Shown here: positions 1 through 11,962 of the stretch, piece by piece
Layout: every line of letters starts with the position of its first letter
Numbering within the stretch: position 1 is the stretch's first letter
Source of the DNA: Saxidomus purpurata
Taxonomy: Eukaryota > Mollusca > Bivalvia > Venerida > Veneridae
DNA length: 64,000 bases
Reading direction: 5' to 3'
Assembly: GCA_022818135.1 (NCBI GenBank)
Contig: JAFMSR010000007.1
Coordinates: 3,898,181-3,962,180 of the forward strand
The notes under the pieces: generated by a model
Database searches by the model: none
Seen by the model: only the letters and a program-made list of their open reading frames with translations
What the model was told of the DNA's origin: nothing
Translations under genes and position numbers: made by a program

Positions 1-432
1 TTTGTTTTGTAAGAAGTTACCTTTAAAATAATTTATGTCATACAATAAAGAAGAAGTGCTCAATTATATGTTTCTGTGTTCTATTTGCTATCCACAATAG
101 GGTACTATTTAACCTACAAGAATGGAAGACAAAGGATTCAAAAATGACATTAAGATGTTACAGGTTTGTTCATGACTATAAACACAAAATCTGGCATAAC
201 TTTGCTAATTTTCAAGATTGGACTCTCATATTTTCAGGTTTTACTTCGGAGACAACATAGATTGCAAATATGCAAAAACATAAAAATCTGTAATTTTGGC
301 CAGAAGCCCCATTTTTGTATTCCATGACACATATAATTAAATGAATTGAAACAATAATTCCTGCCATTTTGATAAGCTCATTGCATTTTTGCTGCAGATT
401 AAGTCTGGCGACAATACCACCTGCATTAATAC
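1..432. other. AT-rich stretch, no gene seen
   Basis: Unique-looking AT-rich sequence with no long frame and no recognisable repeat. Confidence 0.6.
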
Positions 433-751
433 TAGGGATGTCAATAACCGGTTATTTGACTAACCGGTTAACCGTTTATTTTTCCGAACGGTTAACCGTT
501 TAACCGAAAGTGCCCATTTTTCCCATTGAAACGGTAAATCCCTCCCTTGAGGTAGGGACTTTTCCCCCGTGGACATTGCTTATTGGCAGTGATAAACAAA
601 CATGATTTTTTAAAATGATTTTTTTTTGCGTTTTCTTCCCTATTTTTGCATATACATATATATATTTTGATAATCAGTTACCGATTTCGTAACCGGTTAA
701 TCGTTTGTTCAGTCTGTTAACCGGTTAACTGATTAATTGTTGACATCCCCA
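433..751. mobile_element. hAT-like MITE, 319 bp
   Basis: The ends are tagggatgtcaa and ttgacatcccca, an inverted pair with one mismatch. They are flanked by attaatac (425-432) and attaatat (752-759), an 8-bp target duplication with one change, as left by hAT transposases. Inside are many aaccggtt palindromes and no coding capacity. Confidence 0.72.
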
Positions 752-926
752 ATTAATATACATGTATTAGGAAAGACATTAAAGATTTTTACGCTATCAA
801 AAAATCACCTCTAAATAATACAACAAGCTTATGGAATTCAAAATACAAACCCGAATTAGAGGCAGAAAATCAGTTATTAAGCTTCTACAGTTACTTCAAA
901 ATATGGACATGGCTTAAAAACAAAGG

Positions 927-1790
927 ACAAGAGGGCCAAGATGGCCCTATATCACTCACCTGTATATCAATTGCCAATAATACAAGAGGTCATGATTTTA
1001 ACATAATTAGTAGAGGTCCACTACACAATGCTTAGCAACATTCCAAAAACTAAGCTCTGTCTGTGGGCCTTGTGGTTTTTTTAAGTTTTCCTTATATAGG
1101 CCTATGCGAAATCAAGTGACCCCCCTCCCCCTCCCAGAAAAGGTTGATTTTTACCCAAGGGTCATGATTTGAACAATCTTGGTAAAGGTCCACAAGGCAA
1201 TGCTACATACTAAATATCTAAGTTCTAGGCCTTGAGGTTTCAGAAATGAAGACTTTTAAAGCTTTTCCAATGTAAAATCAGGGCTGGGTCAGTTTGACCT
1301 AGGGGGTAATAATTTGAACAATCTTGGTAAAGGTCCACTAGGCAATGCTACATGCTAAATATCTAAGCTCTAGGCTGTGTGGTTTCAAAGAAGAAGATTT
1401 TTAAAGTTTTTCCTATATAAGCCTATGTAAAACTAAGTGACCCCCTGGCAGGGTTAATTTTGACCTGGGGGGTCATAATTTGAACAATCTTGGTATAGGT
1501 CCACTAGACAATGTTACATGCTAAACATCTTAGCTCTAGGCCTTGTGGTTTCAGAGAAGAAGATTTTTTAATGTTTTTTCCTATTTTTTGCCATAGCAAC
1601 CAGTTCTGCATGGAATGGAATTCTTTGAACCATTTTGGTAGAGCTTCATGCAAGGAACATCCCTGCATAGTTTCATCAACATTGGCCCAGTGGTTTCAGA
1701 GGAGATGTCGCTTGAATCAAAATGTTGATGGACGACGGACAATCATCCATTAGAAAAGCTCACCCTGGCAAAGCCAGATGAGCTAAAAAA
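927..1790 (-). mobile_element. Helentron-like element, family A
   Basis: Starts acaagagggccaagatggcc (hairpin of agggcca and tggccct), then atcactcacc. Ends agctcaccctggcaaagcca followed by gatgagctaaaaaa. The body has about five diverged units with tcatgatttgaacaatcttg, aatatctaagctctaggcc and aagtgacccccag. A gatggacgacgga tract lies before the end. No transposase, so it is non-autonomous. Confidence 0.72.
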
Positions 1791-1847
1791 GGCAAGTGTG
1801 CAACTGGTTGATGAAAAAGTATTTATTATAATCCACTGTCTGAGATA

Positions 1848-2870
1848 ACTAGAGCTATCACTTAATGTGATCAATACCCCCAAAAGACTGCTTTATAAAC
1901 TGAGGAAGTTTGTAGTAACAGGATACCTTGTAAAAGAAAACTAAAATAGAGATATTGTTCTTGGCAATAACTTGGTAATTACTCAAGATAGAGTTATTGT
2001 TCTTGTACACTGCACTTCCTCTCATTGTGCTGAACCATTAAATGGGCAATAACTCTGTAATGAGTCAAGATAGAGTTATGGTTCCTGTGCAGTGCACTTC
2101 CTCTCAATGTACTTGACCATTGTATGAAGTTAAATTGAATTCCAACCAGCAGTTTTCAAGTTATGCTCTGCGACAAGGAAAAGTAACAAAGGGCAATAAC
2201 TCTGTAATTACTCAAGATAGAGTTATGGTTCTTGTACACTGCACTTCCTCTCATCGTGCTAGATCATTGTGTGAAGTTGTATTAAATTCCAACCAGTAGT
2301 TTTCAAGTAATGCTCCGGACAAGGAAAAGTAACAAAGGGCAATAACTTTGTAATGAGTCAAGACGGAGTTACAGTTCTTGTGCACTGCACTTCCTCTCAA
2401 TGTACTTGACCATTGTATGAAGTTGTATTGAATTCAAACCATTAGTTTTCAAGTAATGCTCCGGACAAGGAAAAGTAACAAAGGGCAATTACTCTGTAAT
2501 TACTCAAGATAGAGTTATGGTTCTTATACACTGCACTTCCTCTCATTGTGCTAGACCATTGTATGAAGTTGTATTGAATTCCAACCAGTAGTTTTCAAGT
2601 TATGCTGCGGACAAGGAAAAGTAACAAAGGGCAATAACTCTGTAATGAGTCAAGATGGAGTTATAGTTCTTGTGCACTGCACTTCCTCTCAATGTGCTTG
2701 ACCATTGTATGAAGTTGTATTGAATTCCAACTAGTAGTTTTCAAGTTATGCTCCGGACAAGGAAAATGCAACAGACCACGTGACCGACCGCCCGCCCGCC
2801 CGCCTGACCAACAGACCAACCACCGGGTGACTCCTATATACCCCCCCCAAACTTCGTTTCGGGGGTATAA
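1848..2870 (-). mobile_element. Helentron-like element, family B, intact copy
   Basis: Starts ctagagctatcacttaatgt then aatacccccaaaagactg. Ends ctcctatatacccccc then cgtttcgggggtataa, so the arms pair. About six tandem units of about 146 bp carry gggcaataactctgtaat and cactgcacttcctctca. The units alternate between two forms. A ccgcccgcccgcc tract precedes the end. Confidence 0.78.
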
Positions 2871-4109
2871 TTACCTTTTTTTCTACTCTCAGCTATTAGA
2901 GCAAGCCTTTTTATTTAGTAAGTCACTCTCTCATTATTCATTGGTTAAAAAATATGTTAACTCCTCATTCAACAAATAATTACAAGTAATTTTGGTGAAT
3001 ATCCACAAAATAACTATATTAAAGTGTTATAATAATTGAATGAGTTTATTTCAATGAAAAAGCAATACTTTATTTTGGTTAAACAAGTTTAGCAGAGCAA
3101 ACAAGCGGAAACTTTAAGCAAAAAATAATGGAAGCAAAATTCATAACTTAAAATTAAAAGAAAGAACTACAGCTTTCTAAAATGTTAAGTGAAAGTATGG
3201 AAGGTAACCCTCCCTGGAGAGCATTACGTGCTAGAAACACAAAACATACCAATGTAGTGCCTATAGTCTGCTACAAATTATACATAATGCAATTTGTGAA
3301 AATTTGTGAAATTAATTGAAAAATTCATTAGCAAGAAAGTTATTAGATTAGTGGGCATATAGTATTAACAGTTCTGTTTTCAATAAAATTGTTTTAATAC
3401 AGTCGAACTTCATATCTCAAGACCAGTATTTGGACCAGTTAAAAAATGAAAGAAGAACACGTGTTGTTGTTGAAGTTTCCCTCATCTCAGACCAGTTAAA
3501 AATGCATTTATTACCAAGTTGGCCTCATCAGCAAAACTTATTTACTATGAATTGACCCTTTGGTCCTGAAATGTTCAGCTTTAATATCAAGTGGTCTCAA
3601 CAGCTGAATTTCAGCGTACATAACATATGCCAGCTGATTTTTGTTACCAAAATAAGACTAAATTTGCCAAGGACTACAGCATGTTACAACCTTACTTAAA
3701 CTATCCTCTATGAATAAAACTTCAGACAATGGCAATGCATGAAAAATACAGGTTATCAGTGCATACTACACGAATACAGTCATAGCTAGTGACTCTCATT
3801 AGTACAGTAGTATAATACAATGTAATACAACAGTAAATGATAAGAAATTTATAAAAATATATGCGAAGGCCGACTCGAAAGTTAATCAATGAGCAAGGGT
3901 TTATGTAGAAGTTAATCATATTATTTCAAGTATATGATAGTGTTATTGCGATTTTATCCATTGACATCTAACATATTTTCACACAGTAGCATGAAACTGC
4001 TCTACCAAACAAATATAACCTGTAACTGTCATGCAACACAATATTGGAAACAAAAACTGGAATTTTTTTTTAAAAATTCAAACATATTCAGTTACAGTCC
4101 CCTAGTAGT
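2871..4109. other. Stretch without a supported gene
   Basis: AT-rich sequence. Around 3405-3500 there is a diverged repeat beginning acagtcgaacttcatatctc, with gaccagtt repeated, like the ends of old DNA transposons. Short frames near 3722-4206 look random. Confidence 0.5.
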
Positions 4110-4458
4110 GCTACTGTCACATGTATATCTGTACCATGTCCGTACGATTTATAAATTGTGCGATTCCACAAACTTTAAAATCCATACAGTCCGAGTACAA
4201 TTGTAGCTTTTGGTCACAAGCCTACGGGCCCTTAACTATCTTTTGGAGGATGCAATCTTATGATATCCGTATGGACATCGCAGACAAATCGTGCAGAGCT
4301 CGCAAGGAGCTTGGATGTACCTCATACGTTGCTTGTATGGTACCAACCCTAAACATTACTTTGTGAAACTCAAAAGATATTCCTGGTTTGATACCACCTA
4401 TGGAACCCGTACAGCAAACGTAATGCCTTAAGAGCCCCCCGAGTCCTGTACAAGTTAA

Positions 4459-6748
4459 AACTAGAGCTATCACTAACCCCCGAAAGACTGCTTTATAAAC
4501 TGAGGAGGAGTAACAGAATACCTTGCAAAAAAAACTAAAATAGAGATATTGTTCTTCACAATAACTCTGTAATCAGTCAAGATAGAGTTATGGTTCTTGT
4601 ACACTGCACTTCCTCTCATTGTGCTGGACCATTGTATGAAGTTGTATTGCATTCCAACCAGTAGTTTTCAAGTTATGCTCTGCGACAAGGAAAAGTAACA
4701 AGAGCTGTCAGTAGGACAGCGCGCTCGACTTTTTTAGTGCTTGCCAATAAAACAAAACTTTGACAGTTAAGGGCACACAAGACTTTAACTAGGAATTTCT
4801 AAGTACAAATCAAGAAACATTTTCACAGAGTTATCTTCTCTTGCTTACAGATAGGTCTCATGATGGTAAACAAGTATTCAAACTTTCAAAGTAATATCTC
4901 GAACAGTTTAGTCAAAAAGTGGACTGGTACGAAAAACTTTACCAAGATTCTAAGTCGATAAAGGGGCTTAATTTTTAAAACAAATCCCTCACAGACTTAC
5001 CTTCTCTTGCCTACAGATGGGGGTATTATGATGTAAACAAGCATTCAAAGTTTCAAAGCAATATCTCAAAGGGTTAAGGCAATAAGTGGATTTTACCCAT
5101 ATTCAAAGTATTTTCTAAGTCAAAAAGGGGCATAATTCTGTCAAAAACCTTGACAGAGTTATGTACTCTTGTCTGTTGATGTAGGTCATGATGGTAAACA
5201 AGTATGGTTAGTTTCAAAGCAATACCTCCAATGGTTTTGAAATAAAGTGAGGTGGTACGAAAAACTTAACCAAGCTCAATACACTTTCTAAGTCAAAAAA
5301 GGGCCATAATTTTGCCAAAAACCTTGACAGAGTTATGTACTCTTGTCTGTAGATGGAGGTTATGATGGTAAACAAGTATGGTAAGTTTCAAAGCCATACC
5401 TCCAATACTTTTGAAATAAAGTGGGGTGGTACGAAAAACTTAACCAAGGTGTGACGCCAACGCCGACGCCGGGGCGAGTAGGATAGCTCCCCTTTTCATA
5501 GAAAAGTCGAGCTAAAAATGGGCAATAACTTTGTAAATACTCAAGATAGAGTTATGGTTCTTGTACACTGCACTTCCTCTCATTGTGCTAGACCATTGTA
5601 TGAAGTTGTATTGAATTCCAACTAGTAGTTTTCTAGTAATGCTCCGGACAAGGAAAAGTAACACAGGGCAATAACTCTGTAATCAGTCAAGAAAGAGTTA
5701 TGGTTCCTGTGCACTGCACTTCCTCTCAATGTACTTGACCATTGTATGAAGTTGTATTGGATTCCAACCAGTAGTTTTTAAGTAATAATTCGGACAAGGA
5801 AAAGTATTAAAGGGCAATAACTCTGTAAATACTCAAAATAGAGTTATGGTTCTTGTACATTGCATTTTCTCTCATTGTGCTAGACAATTTTATGAAGTTG
5901 TATTGAATTCAAACCATTAGTTTTCAAGTAATGCTCCGGACAAGGAAAAGTAACAAAGGGCAATAACTCTGTAATGAGTCAAGAAAGAGTTATGGTTCCT
6001 GTGCACTGCACTTCCTCTCAATGTACTTGACCATTGTATGAAGTTGTATTGAATTCCAACCAGTAGTTTTCAAGTTATGCTCCGGACAAGGAAATGTATC
6101 AAAGGGCAATAACTCTGTAATTACTATAGATAGAGTTATGGTTCTTGTACACTGCACTTCCTCTTATTGCGCTTGATCATTGTATGAAGTTGTTTTGAAT
6201 TCCAACCAGTAGTTTTCAAATAATGCTCCAGACAAGGAAAAGTATTAAAGGGCAATAACTCTGTAAATACTCAAGATAGAGTTATGGTTCTTGTACACTG
6301 CACTTCCTCTCATGGTGCTAGACAAATTTATGAAGTTGTATTGAATTCCAACCAGTAGTTTTTAAGTAATGCTCTGGACAAGGAAAAGTAACAAAAGGCA
6401 ATAACTCTGTAATGAGTCAAGATGGAGTTATGGTTCTTGTGCACTGCACTTCCTCTCAATGTACTTGACCATTGTATGAAGTGGTATTGAATTCCAACCA
6501 GTACTTTTCAAGCTATGCTCTGCGACAAGGAAATGTATCAAAGGGCAATAACTCTGTAATTACTATAGAGTTATGGATCTTGTACACTGCACTTCCCCTT
6601 ATTGTGCTTGATCATTGTATGAAGTTGTATTGAATTCCAACTAGTAGTTTTCAAGTTATGCTCCGGACAAGGAAAATGCAACAGACCACCCGACCACCGG
6701 GTGACTCCTATATACCGCCCCCCCCCCAACTTCGTTTCGGGGGTATAA
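4459..6748 (-). mobile_element. Helentron-like element, family B, with nested C copy
   Basis: Starts aactagagctatcactaacc then cccgaaagactg, ends cgtttcgggggtataaaa. Contains about nine of the 146-bp units in the two alternating forms. A C-family element (4698-5518) is inserted between two units. Confidence 0.78.
4698..5518 (-). mobile_element. Helentron-like element, family C, nested in B
   Basis: Starts acaagagctgtcagtaggac then agcgcgctcgactttttt (hairpin ctgtc/gacag, arm gctcgactttt). Ends aaaagtcgagctaaaaat. The units contain aaagggcataattctgtcaa, ttgacagagttatgtactct and gatggtaaacaagtat. A gacgccggggcgagtagga tract precedes the end. The B units join perfectly on either side. Confidence 0.76.
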
Positions 6749-6856
6749 AAACCTTAAGATGCTCGCAACGGTCAATGATGTCCATATGGACTCCGTGCGA
6801 TTTTGCAAAATTTCAGGTACAGAGCTTGTAGCATGGATGTGACCAGGGCATAACCC

Positions 6857-7937
6857 GAGACATGCTTTTCATCATCCAGTAGAGGTCGTCCGTCTATACT
6901 TTTATCCTTTGAAATATTTCACATTCTAGGTAACAATATTGAGAGTACTGGTACACAATTAACACTGCCTACATAAGCTATGATGTATTTGTTGGTAATT
7001 TTTTGCTGAGGCTTCCACTGGTTGAAGAAAACATGCTCAAATTAAGAGAAGACAATTCATGCCTACCAAAATACAAAATAATATACATATACAATGAACA
7101 ACTGGAACTATATTTAGGGTTGTATGCTCCAGGCATACCATTGCTAAGATCAAAGAATGGCAAATGTATGTAGATGGATAGCGCTGAACTTCTAACCAAG
7201 AATCATGGACTCTAATCCCTTCCGGAAAGGGCTTGAGTCGCAATTTCCATGCACAATACAGAAAATCAAAGAAACAATGATTCATCCCTAGGATATTCCC
7301 CTCTTAATATTGAAATTTCTTTTTGAAACAGATGCAAACTTATTTCATTAAAGTTAATATGAACAGACTCTGTGAAGTTATACTGCTGTCCTACAAACAG
7401 TCAAAAGTATTTTTGATGAGGCACCATGTGGAAGAAAAGACAAACAAACAAATGAACAAGAGGACAGTGCAATGACTATAAATTAACCCTCTGTTTCAGA
7501 GGGAATTAAAACAACATACTACGGGTGCTACAATACAAGCATGTTATAACTGTGATGACCAGTTTTATAACTTTATGTGTAATACAAACTTATGCTGTCT
7601 GTTAAATCCATGTGACCCACAGAGCATACATCACTCAATGAATAGCGAAACGGCAAGGACGTATTTGCCCGCTCTTTCTTTCGGTTGCCTGAAAACCATT
7701 ATTTTAACAACATTTGAAAGACTTACTTTTTGAAGGATTTTAACAAACAAGATTATTAGCTAATGCCCTATACAATGTATGACTAGTAATTTGACATTTT
7801 TGACTGTTTTTGGCTATTCCGACATCTGACTGGGAACAGCTCACAAGCAGGTAGGAGAGCAAACAGTTCTAAGTGTTTAACCCCTGAACAACATTTCCAG
7901 AGCAGTAACAGGTGCAGATATTCATAGATTAGTATGA
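6857..7937. other. Stretch without a supported gene
   Basis: Two overlapping minus-strand frames (about 7037-7285) show no family motif and no convincing splice borders. Otherwise AT-rich unique-looking sequence. Confidence 0.5.
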
Positions 7938-8560
7938 AAACAAGAGATTTTTGCTCACCTGGCTACATGTACCATTGGCTATAATATAAGGTCATCAATA
8001 ACAGAAAGAGTAAATTTTCACATGGGGGTCATGATTTGAACAGTTTTGGTAGAGGTCCAAGAGGCATTGCTACTTGCCAAATATCTAAGCTATAGATAGA
8101 TCTTGTGGTTTCACAGAAGAAAACTTTTTAAAGTTTTTCCTTAATAAGCCTAATAGCATGTAAAATCACGAGACACCCAGGTCATGATTTGAATAATATT
8201 GAGGTCCATAAGCTAAATATCTATGCTCTAGACATACTGGTTTCAGAGAAAAAGATTTAAGTTTTGCATATATAACCCTGTGTAAAAACAAGTGACCCCC
8301 CTCCCTCAGGCAGGGTAAATTGTGTCCCTGGAGTCATAATTTAAACAATAGGCAATGCCACATGCCAAATAACTAACCTCTGTGCCTTCCTGTTCTTGAG
8401 AAGAAGATTTTTTCAAGATTTTCCTTTCTGTTGCCATGGCAACCAGAGTTCTGCATGGAGTTGATTTATTTGAACAATTATGATAGGGCTTCATCAACAT
8501 TGGCCAAATGGTTTTAGAGGAGATGTCATTTGAAGGAAAATGTTAACAGACTATGTAGCA
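7938..8560 (-). mobile_element. Degenerate family A element
   Basis: Starts aacaagagatttttgctcac then ctggctacatg, with the body phrases gggggtcatgatttgaacag, ggtagaggtcca, ctaagctatag and aagtgacccccctcc. The inner hairpin is damaged and the end is not recognisable. Confidence 0.55.
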
Positions 8561-9311
8561 AGGACGCCAGATCCTGAAAGCTAATTCTGGCACTTTTATG
8601 CGATATTGATGTATCAGACAAGCTAACAAAATATAATAAATCAAATCACTACAGTAAATATAGTGTCACCAATGGCCCCGAAACAGCCAACTCGACTTAT
8701 AGGCAAGCTATATTGTATTTGTAACGAAGGAATAATAAAGATGTTCAAACATGATCTTAAGGAGAGAGTTTATAAATAAGCCCAGAGCTTTCTACTCACT
8801 CCTTTATGCTGTTGTATATTAAGTATGTATAACATGTGATTTCTCAATAAAATATTGTTTAAACCAAACATGATCTTTTTTTTTCTTTCCTAATTTATGT
8901 ACATGAACATTCATTTAATTCTAAATATCCCGGTACAGAAATTTGTACTGCCCAGCTCTGTATTGCAATATACCTGTATATCATTGAATCACTATAAACT
9001 GTCATGTAACTGCACCACTCATGTCATAATTGTATAAACGAAAGTAGTTAGAGTCTTAAGGACACCAATTACAAACAAACCCTTGTCCCCTTTAACCCCT
9101 TGCTCACTAAAAACCCATCCCCTAAACCTTGCTCATTTTTGAAAAAATGGGCAAAACCTTTCCTACTGAAATTAGAGCTTGAAGCTTAATTTAAAGCCAC
9201 ATTAAATAAATTAAAAACAAACCCTTTTTATGCAACTATAAGCAAGGATCTAGATACACTGATTATAAACATTGACGCAGATCAATTAGTACTGGCAGCA
9301 AATTTTGTTAA
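8561..9311. other. Stretch without a supported gene
   Basis: AT-rich. A tttatgctgttgtatattaa stretch with an AATAAA-like motif near 8850 is on the plus strand, but no gene leads into it. Confidence 0.5.
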
Positions 9312-10218
9312 AGCAAGAGACCCAAAAGGGCCAGTATCGCTCTACTGGTCTGTCTGACAAGATTGTTTAAAGTAAGTTTTGTGAAAATCTTTTGCAATGT
9401 TACCAAAGGAAAGCTAACAGAGTTTACTGTGACATTGACCCACTGACCCCAAATAAAACAGTATGGATCATCTACTCAGTAAGACCAATCATCTTATGAC
9501 GTTTGAAGACTGTGGGTGATGAAGATCTCAAGAAATTGAGTGGAAAAGATTTTAAAAGTTCAGTTCACTGTGAACTTGACCTTTGACCCACTGACCCAAA
9601 AAGACAATAGGGATCATCTACTTAGTAAGACCAATCTGACCCCAAATTGACAGAGATAATCTACATGTTACAGGGAACCTTCTGAGCAAGTTTTACAACA
9701 ACTGAATCAAAGCTGTGACCCGTAGAGCGTTATCAAGGAAAATCTAATGGAGGTCACTTTGACCTTGACCTTTGACAAACTGACACCAACATCAGTAAGG
9801 ATCATCTTCATATTACAGGGAACCTTCTGAGCAAGTTTGATGAAAGTTAAAGGAAAATTGTGACCTGTAGAGTGTTATCAAGCAATTGCTATCGCAGGTC
9901 ACTGTGACCTTGACCTTTGACTCACTGACCCCATAAACAATAGGGAACATCTACAAATTGCTGGGAAAAGTCAAATGAATATTGGGACCTGCAGATTGTA
10001 TCAAGAAAAAGTTTACGGACGGACTCACCAGAGGGACTTTGTGAGGTTATCCCTTTTATCTTTCCCATAATGATTGAATTAACTGAAACAACCTCACAAT
10101 GCTAAGTTGTACTCAAACCCTAACCCCCTAATGTCTACTTGGCATGTACGGACAGACAGACGATGGACAAACCACCATGGCATAAACTCTGCTGGACTTC
10201 ATTCAGTAGAGCTGAAAA
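9312..10218 (-). mobile_element. Helentron-like element, family K
   Basis: Starts gcaagagacccaaaagggcc then agtatcgctctactgg. Ends cattcagtagagctgaaaat, so gctctactg pairs with cagtagagc. The body has diverged units of about 145 bp with gtgaccttgacctttgac and ttctgagcaagttt. A gacggacagacag-like tract precedes the end. Confidence 0.62.
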
Positions 10219-11094
10219 TCTGCAATCAGCATACTTAGGCCTCTGAATGTACATGAGGTTTTTGTAGACATTTAAATAGCATTGCATTCTAATATTTTAA
10301 CAAGGCATGGCATGTTACATTTACTTAAGTTATAAAATGTGATATACAATGCATTATTGCACAAATTTGTAATGCATGTTTGGCTGTTCTGATGGAAATA
10401 ACTTTGCTTTTTTAACATCTATATTGTGGCTTTATTGGTAATTTTGAATAACAACTCTCAATTAAAGAACATTGTTCTTCACACTTCTCAGTAATTTTGT
10501 TGTTATTGGAAAAAATTTCATCAAGGGTATATAAGACATGCCCACGCCAAACAACCAGCAGGAAATCTGTCAATGGCAGGTTTTATCGGAAACACACAAA
10601 AAACTTGATCTACCAGTAAAAGTGATGAATACCCCCAGATATCTCCTTCACATGATAATCCTACCCTTTTGTTAGCAATTTTAACCTGCTTGGACACTGT
10701 AAAGGAAAAAGGGTTACTATATATGGGTACTGCATGCTTATGGTAGTGGTTGCTATTTTGGAGAAAATGTAAGAAGTTTCAAGAAATTCCAGCCCAAAAA
10801 ATATGCCAGCACAACATGCTAATGATATGCTCAACTTAGCTTGGTACTTTATCACTCATGAGAAATTTCACTGATTTTCAATCAGTGATAGCCAAGGAAC
10901 AGTGTGCCATAAAACCCGTCTTAATGTATATCATATAACTGTATGAATAATTCATGACAATAACCCAATCAAATGCATACAGGTGTATCAAGCTGTAAAT
11001 TGACACAAGCTTAGAACTAATCTTTTCATTGAATTCTGGTCAGTGGTAACTGCAAAATAGCAGACAAGCAACTCTTTGTAAACAATATGTTTGA
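10219..11094. other. Stretch without a supported gene
   Basis: AT-rich. At about 10612-10650 there is a lone head fragment (gtgatgaatacccccag) of the B/H type without its end. Confidence 0.5.
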
Positions 11095-11458
11095 CACAAG
11101 AGCTATCCCTCACAAGTGACAAATGAGGTGTCTTGTCCATGTGCTCAATAATTGTGCCAAGTTATTTTAAAATCCTTCCATGCATGACAAAGTTACAGTC
11201 CGAACACAAATGTGTACATATAAAGAGGATTTCATTACCTCAAACTCTAAGCATGACCTTGACCTGTGAAGTAGGGATGTGGGTCTTGCACGCGACACGT
11301 CGTCTTGATGTGCTACATATTTGTGCCAAGTTATTTTAAAATCCTTCAATGCATGACAGAGTTACAGCCCGGACACGAAAAATGTAAGGTCTGACACACA
11401 GACAGACGGACAGACAGACGGTGCAATTTTGATATGACACCCTTTGGTGGCATAAAAA
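11095..11458 (-). mobile_element. Helentron-like element, family F, short copy
   Basis: Starts acacaagagctatccctcac then aagtgacaaatgagg. Ends acaccctttggtggcataaa. It holds two units with aagttattttaaaatccttc, tgcatgacaaagttacagtc and cgacacgtcgtcttgatgtg. A gacagacggacagacagacg tract precedes the end. Confidence 0.68.
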
Positions 11459-11596
11459 TCGAAGGGCAATAACTCTATGAAAATGTATCAGGGCATAAAA
11501 TGAAAACAATACACACAACTAACGATCAACCGACCAACAGACAAACGAGTGTGATTCCAATATAGCCCCTATATACTTTGTATCAGGGGTGTACAT
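11459..11596 (-). repeat. Remnant of a B-like element end
   Basis: gggcaataactctatgaaaa, then a gaccgaccaacagacaaac-like tract, then agcccctatata and tatcaggggtgtaca. It looks like the last unit and end of a B-type copy directly abutting the F copy. Confidence 0.5.
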
Positions 11597-11692
11597 ACAT
11601 GTATATATGCCACACAGGATTTACCAAAATAACCATGCCTGGTGTCTTCTTTCAATTAAGATAAGCTACACTGAAATCAAATCTAGCATCCA

Positions 11693-11698
11693 TTTATT
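11693..11698 (-). promoter_or_regulatory. Candidate polyadenylation signal
   Basis: AATAAA on the minus strand about 110 bp after the possible PPIP5K stop at 11805. It fits a 3' UTR ending near 11670. The motif is common in AT-rich DNA. Confidence 0.35.
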
Positions 11699-11804
11699 TA
11701 AATACAGAATATTCTTCAAAACTGTGACGATTTTTTCAAGAACATTTTTAAAGCAAGACTCAAAATTTCAAGTCTCAAAAGACAAAGATTCCAATATTCC
11801 TCAT

Positions 11805-11962
11805 TTAGAAATATGACTGATTTCTCATTTTATAAATTAAAGCCTTTGCTTTTATCTGAATAAAAAAGATGTTAAGTATCTTACAAAGACAAGTTTCCTT
11901 TTTCTCATTATTTTCTAGGCTCCGGCTACGTTGTTCTTCGTAACTCTTTGCACTCTCGAAAC
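11805..11962 (-). CDS. PPIP5K: PPIP5K exon 24, possible terminal exon
   Basis: Residues 1254-1305 and a TAA stop at 11805-11807. It starts [20 protein letters not shown], then becomes hydrophobic and less protein-like. There is an AATAAA about 110 bp downstream (plus strand 11693-11698). A good donor, GTAAGA, at 11884 would cut the exon after KKETCLC and splice on to something beyond. Vertebrate homologues have a conserved block further downstream (around the LHNALSLKQVDEFL region) that I do not see here, so the stop may belong to a short isoform only. Confidence 0.6.

Larger units (their letters stand above)
4110..6856. mobile_element. Inverted-repeat element J, split by a B-family insertion
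   Basis: 4110-4458 and 6749-6856 are two halves of one element, homologous to 28941-29676. Shared features include aatcgtgcagagctcg-like and gtccatatggactccgtgcg-like blocks, and a terminal gtcacat / atgtgaccagg pair. The family B copy at 4459-6748 lies between the halves. It has no coding capacity. Confidence 0.6.

Noticed and set aside
1511..1753. 80-residue plus-strand frame
   Set aside because: It lies wholly inside a family A element.
6978..7285. Overlapping 73- and 82-residue minus-strand frames as distal PPIP5K exons
   Set aside because: No family motif, no fitting splice borders or phase.
8780..8860. 3' end of a plus-strand gene (AATAAA-like motif)
   Set aside because: No exon or frame leads into it.
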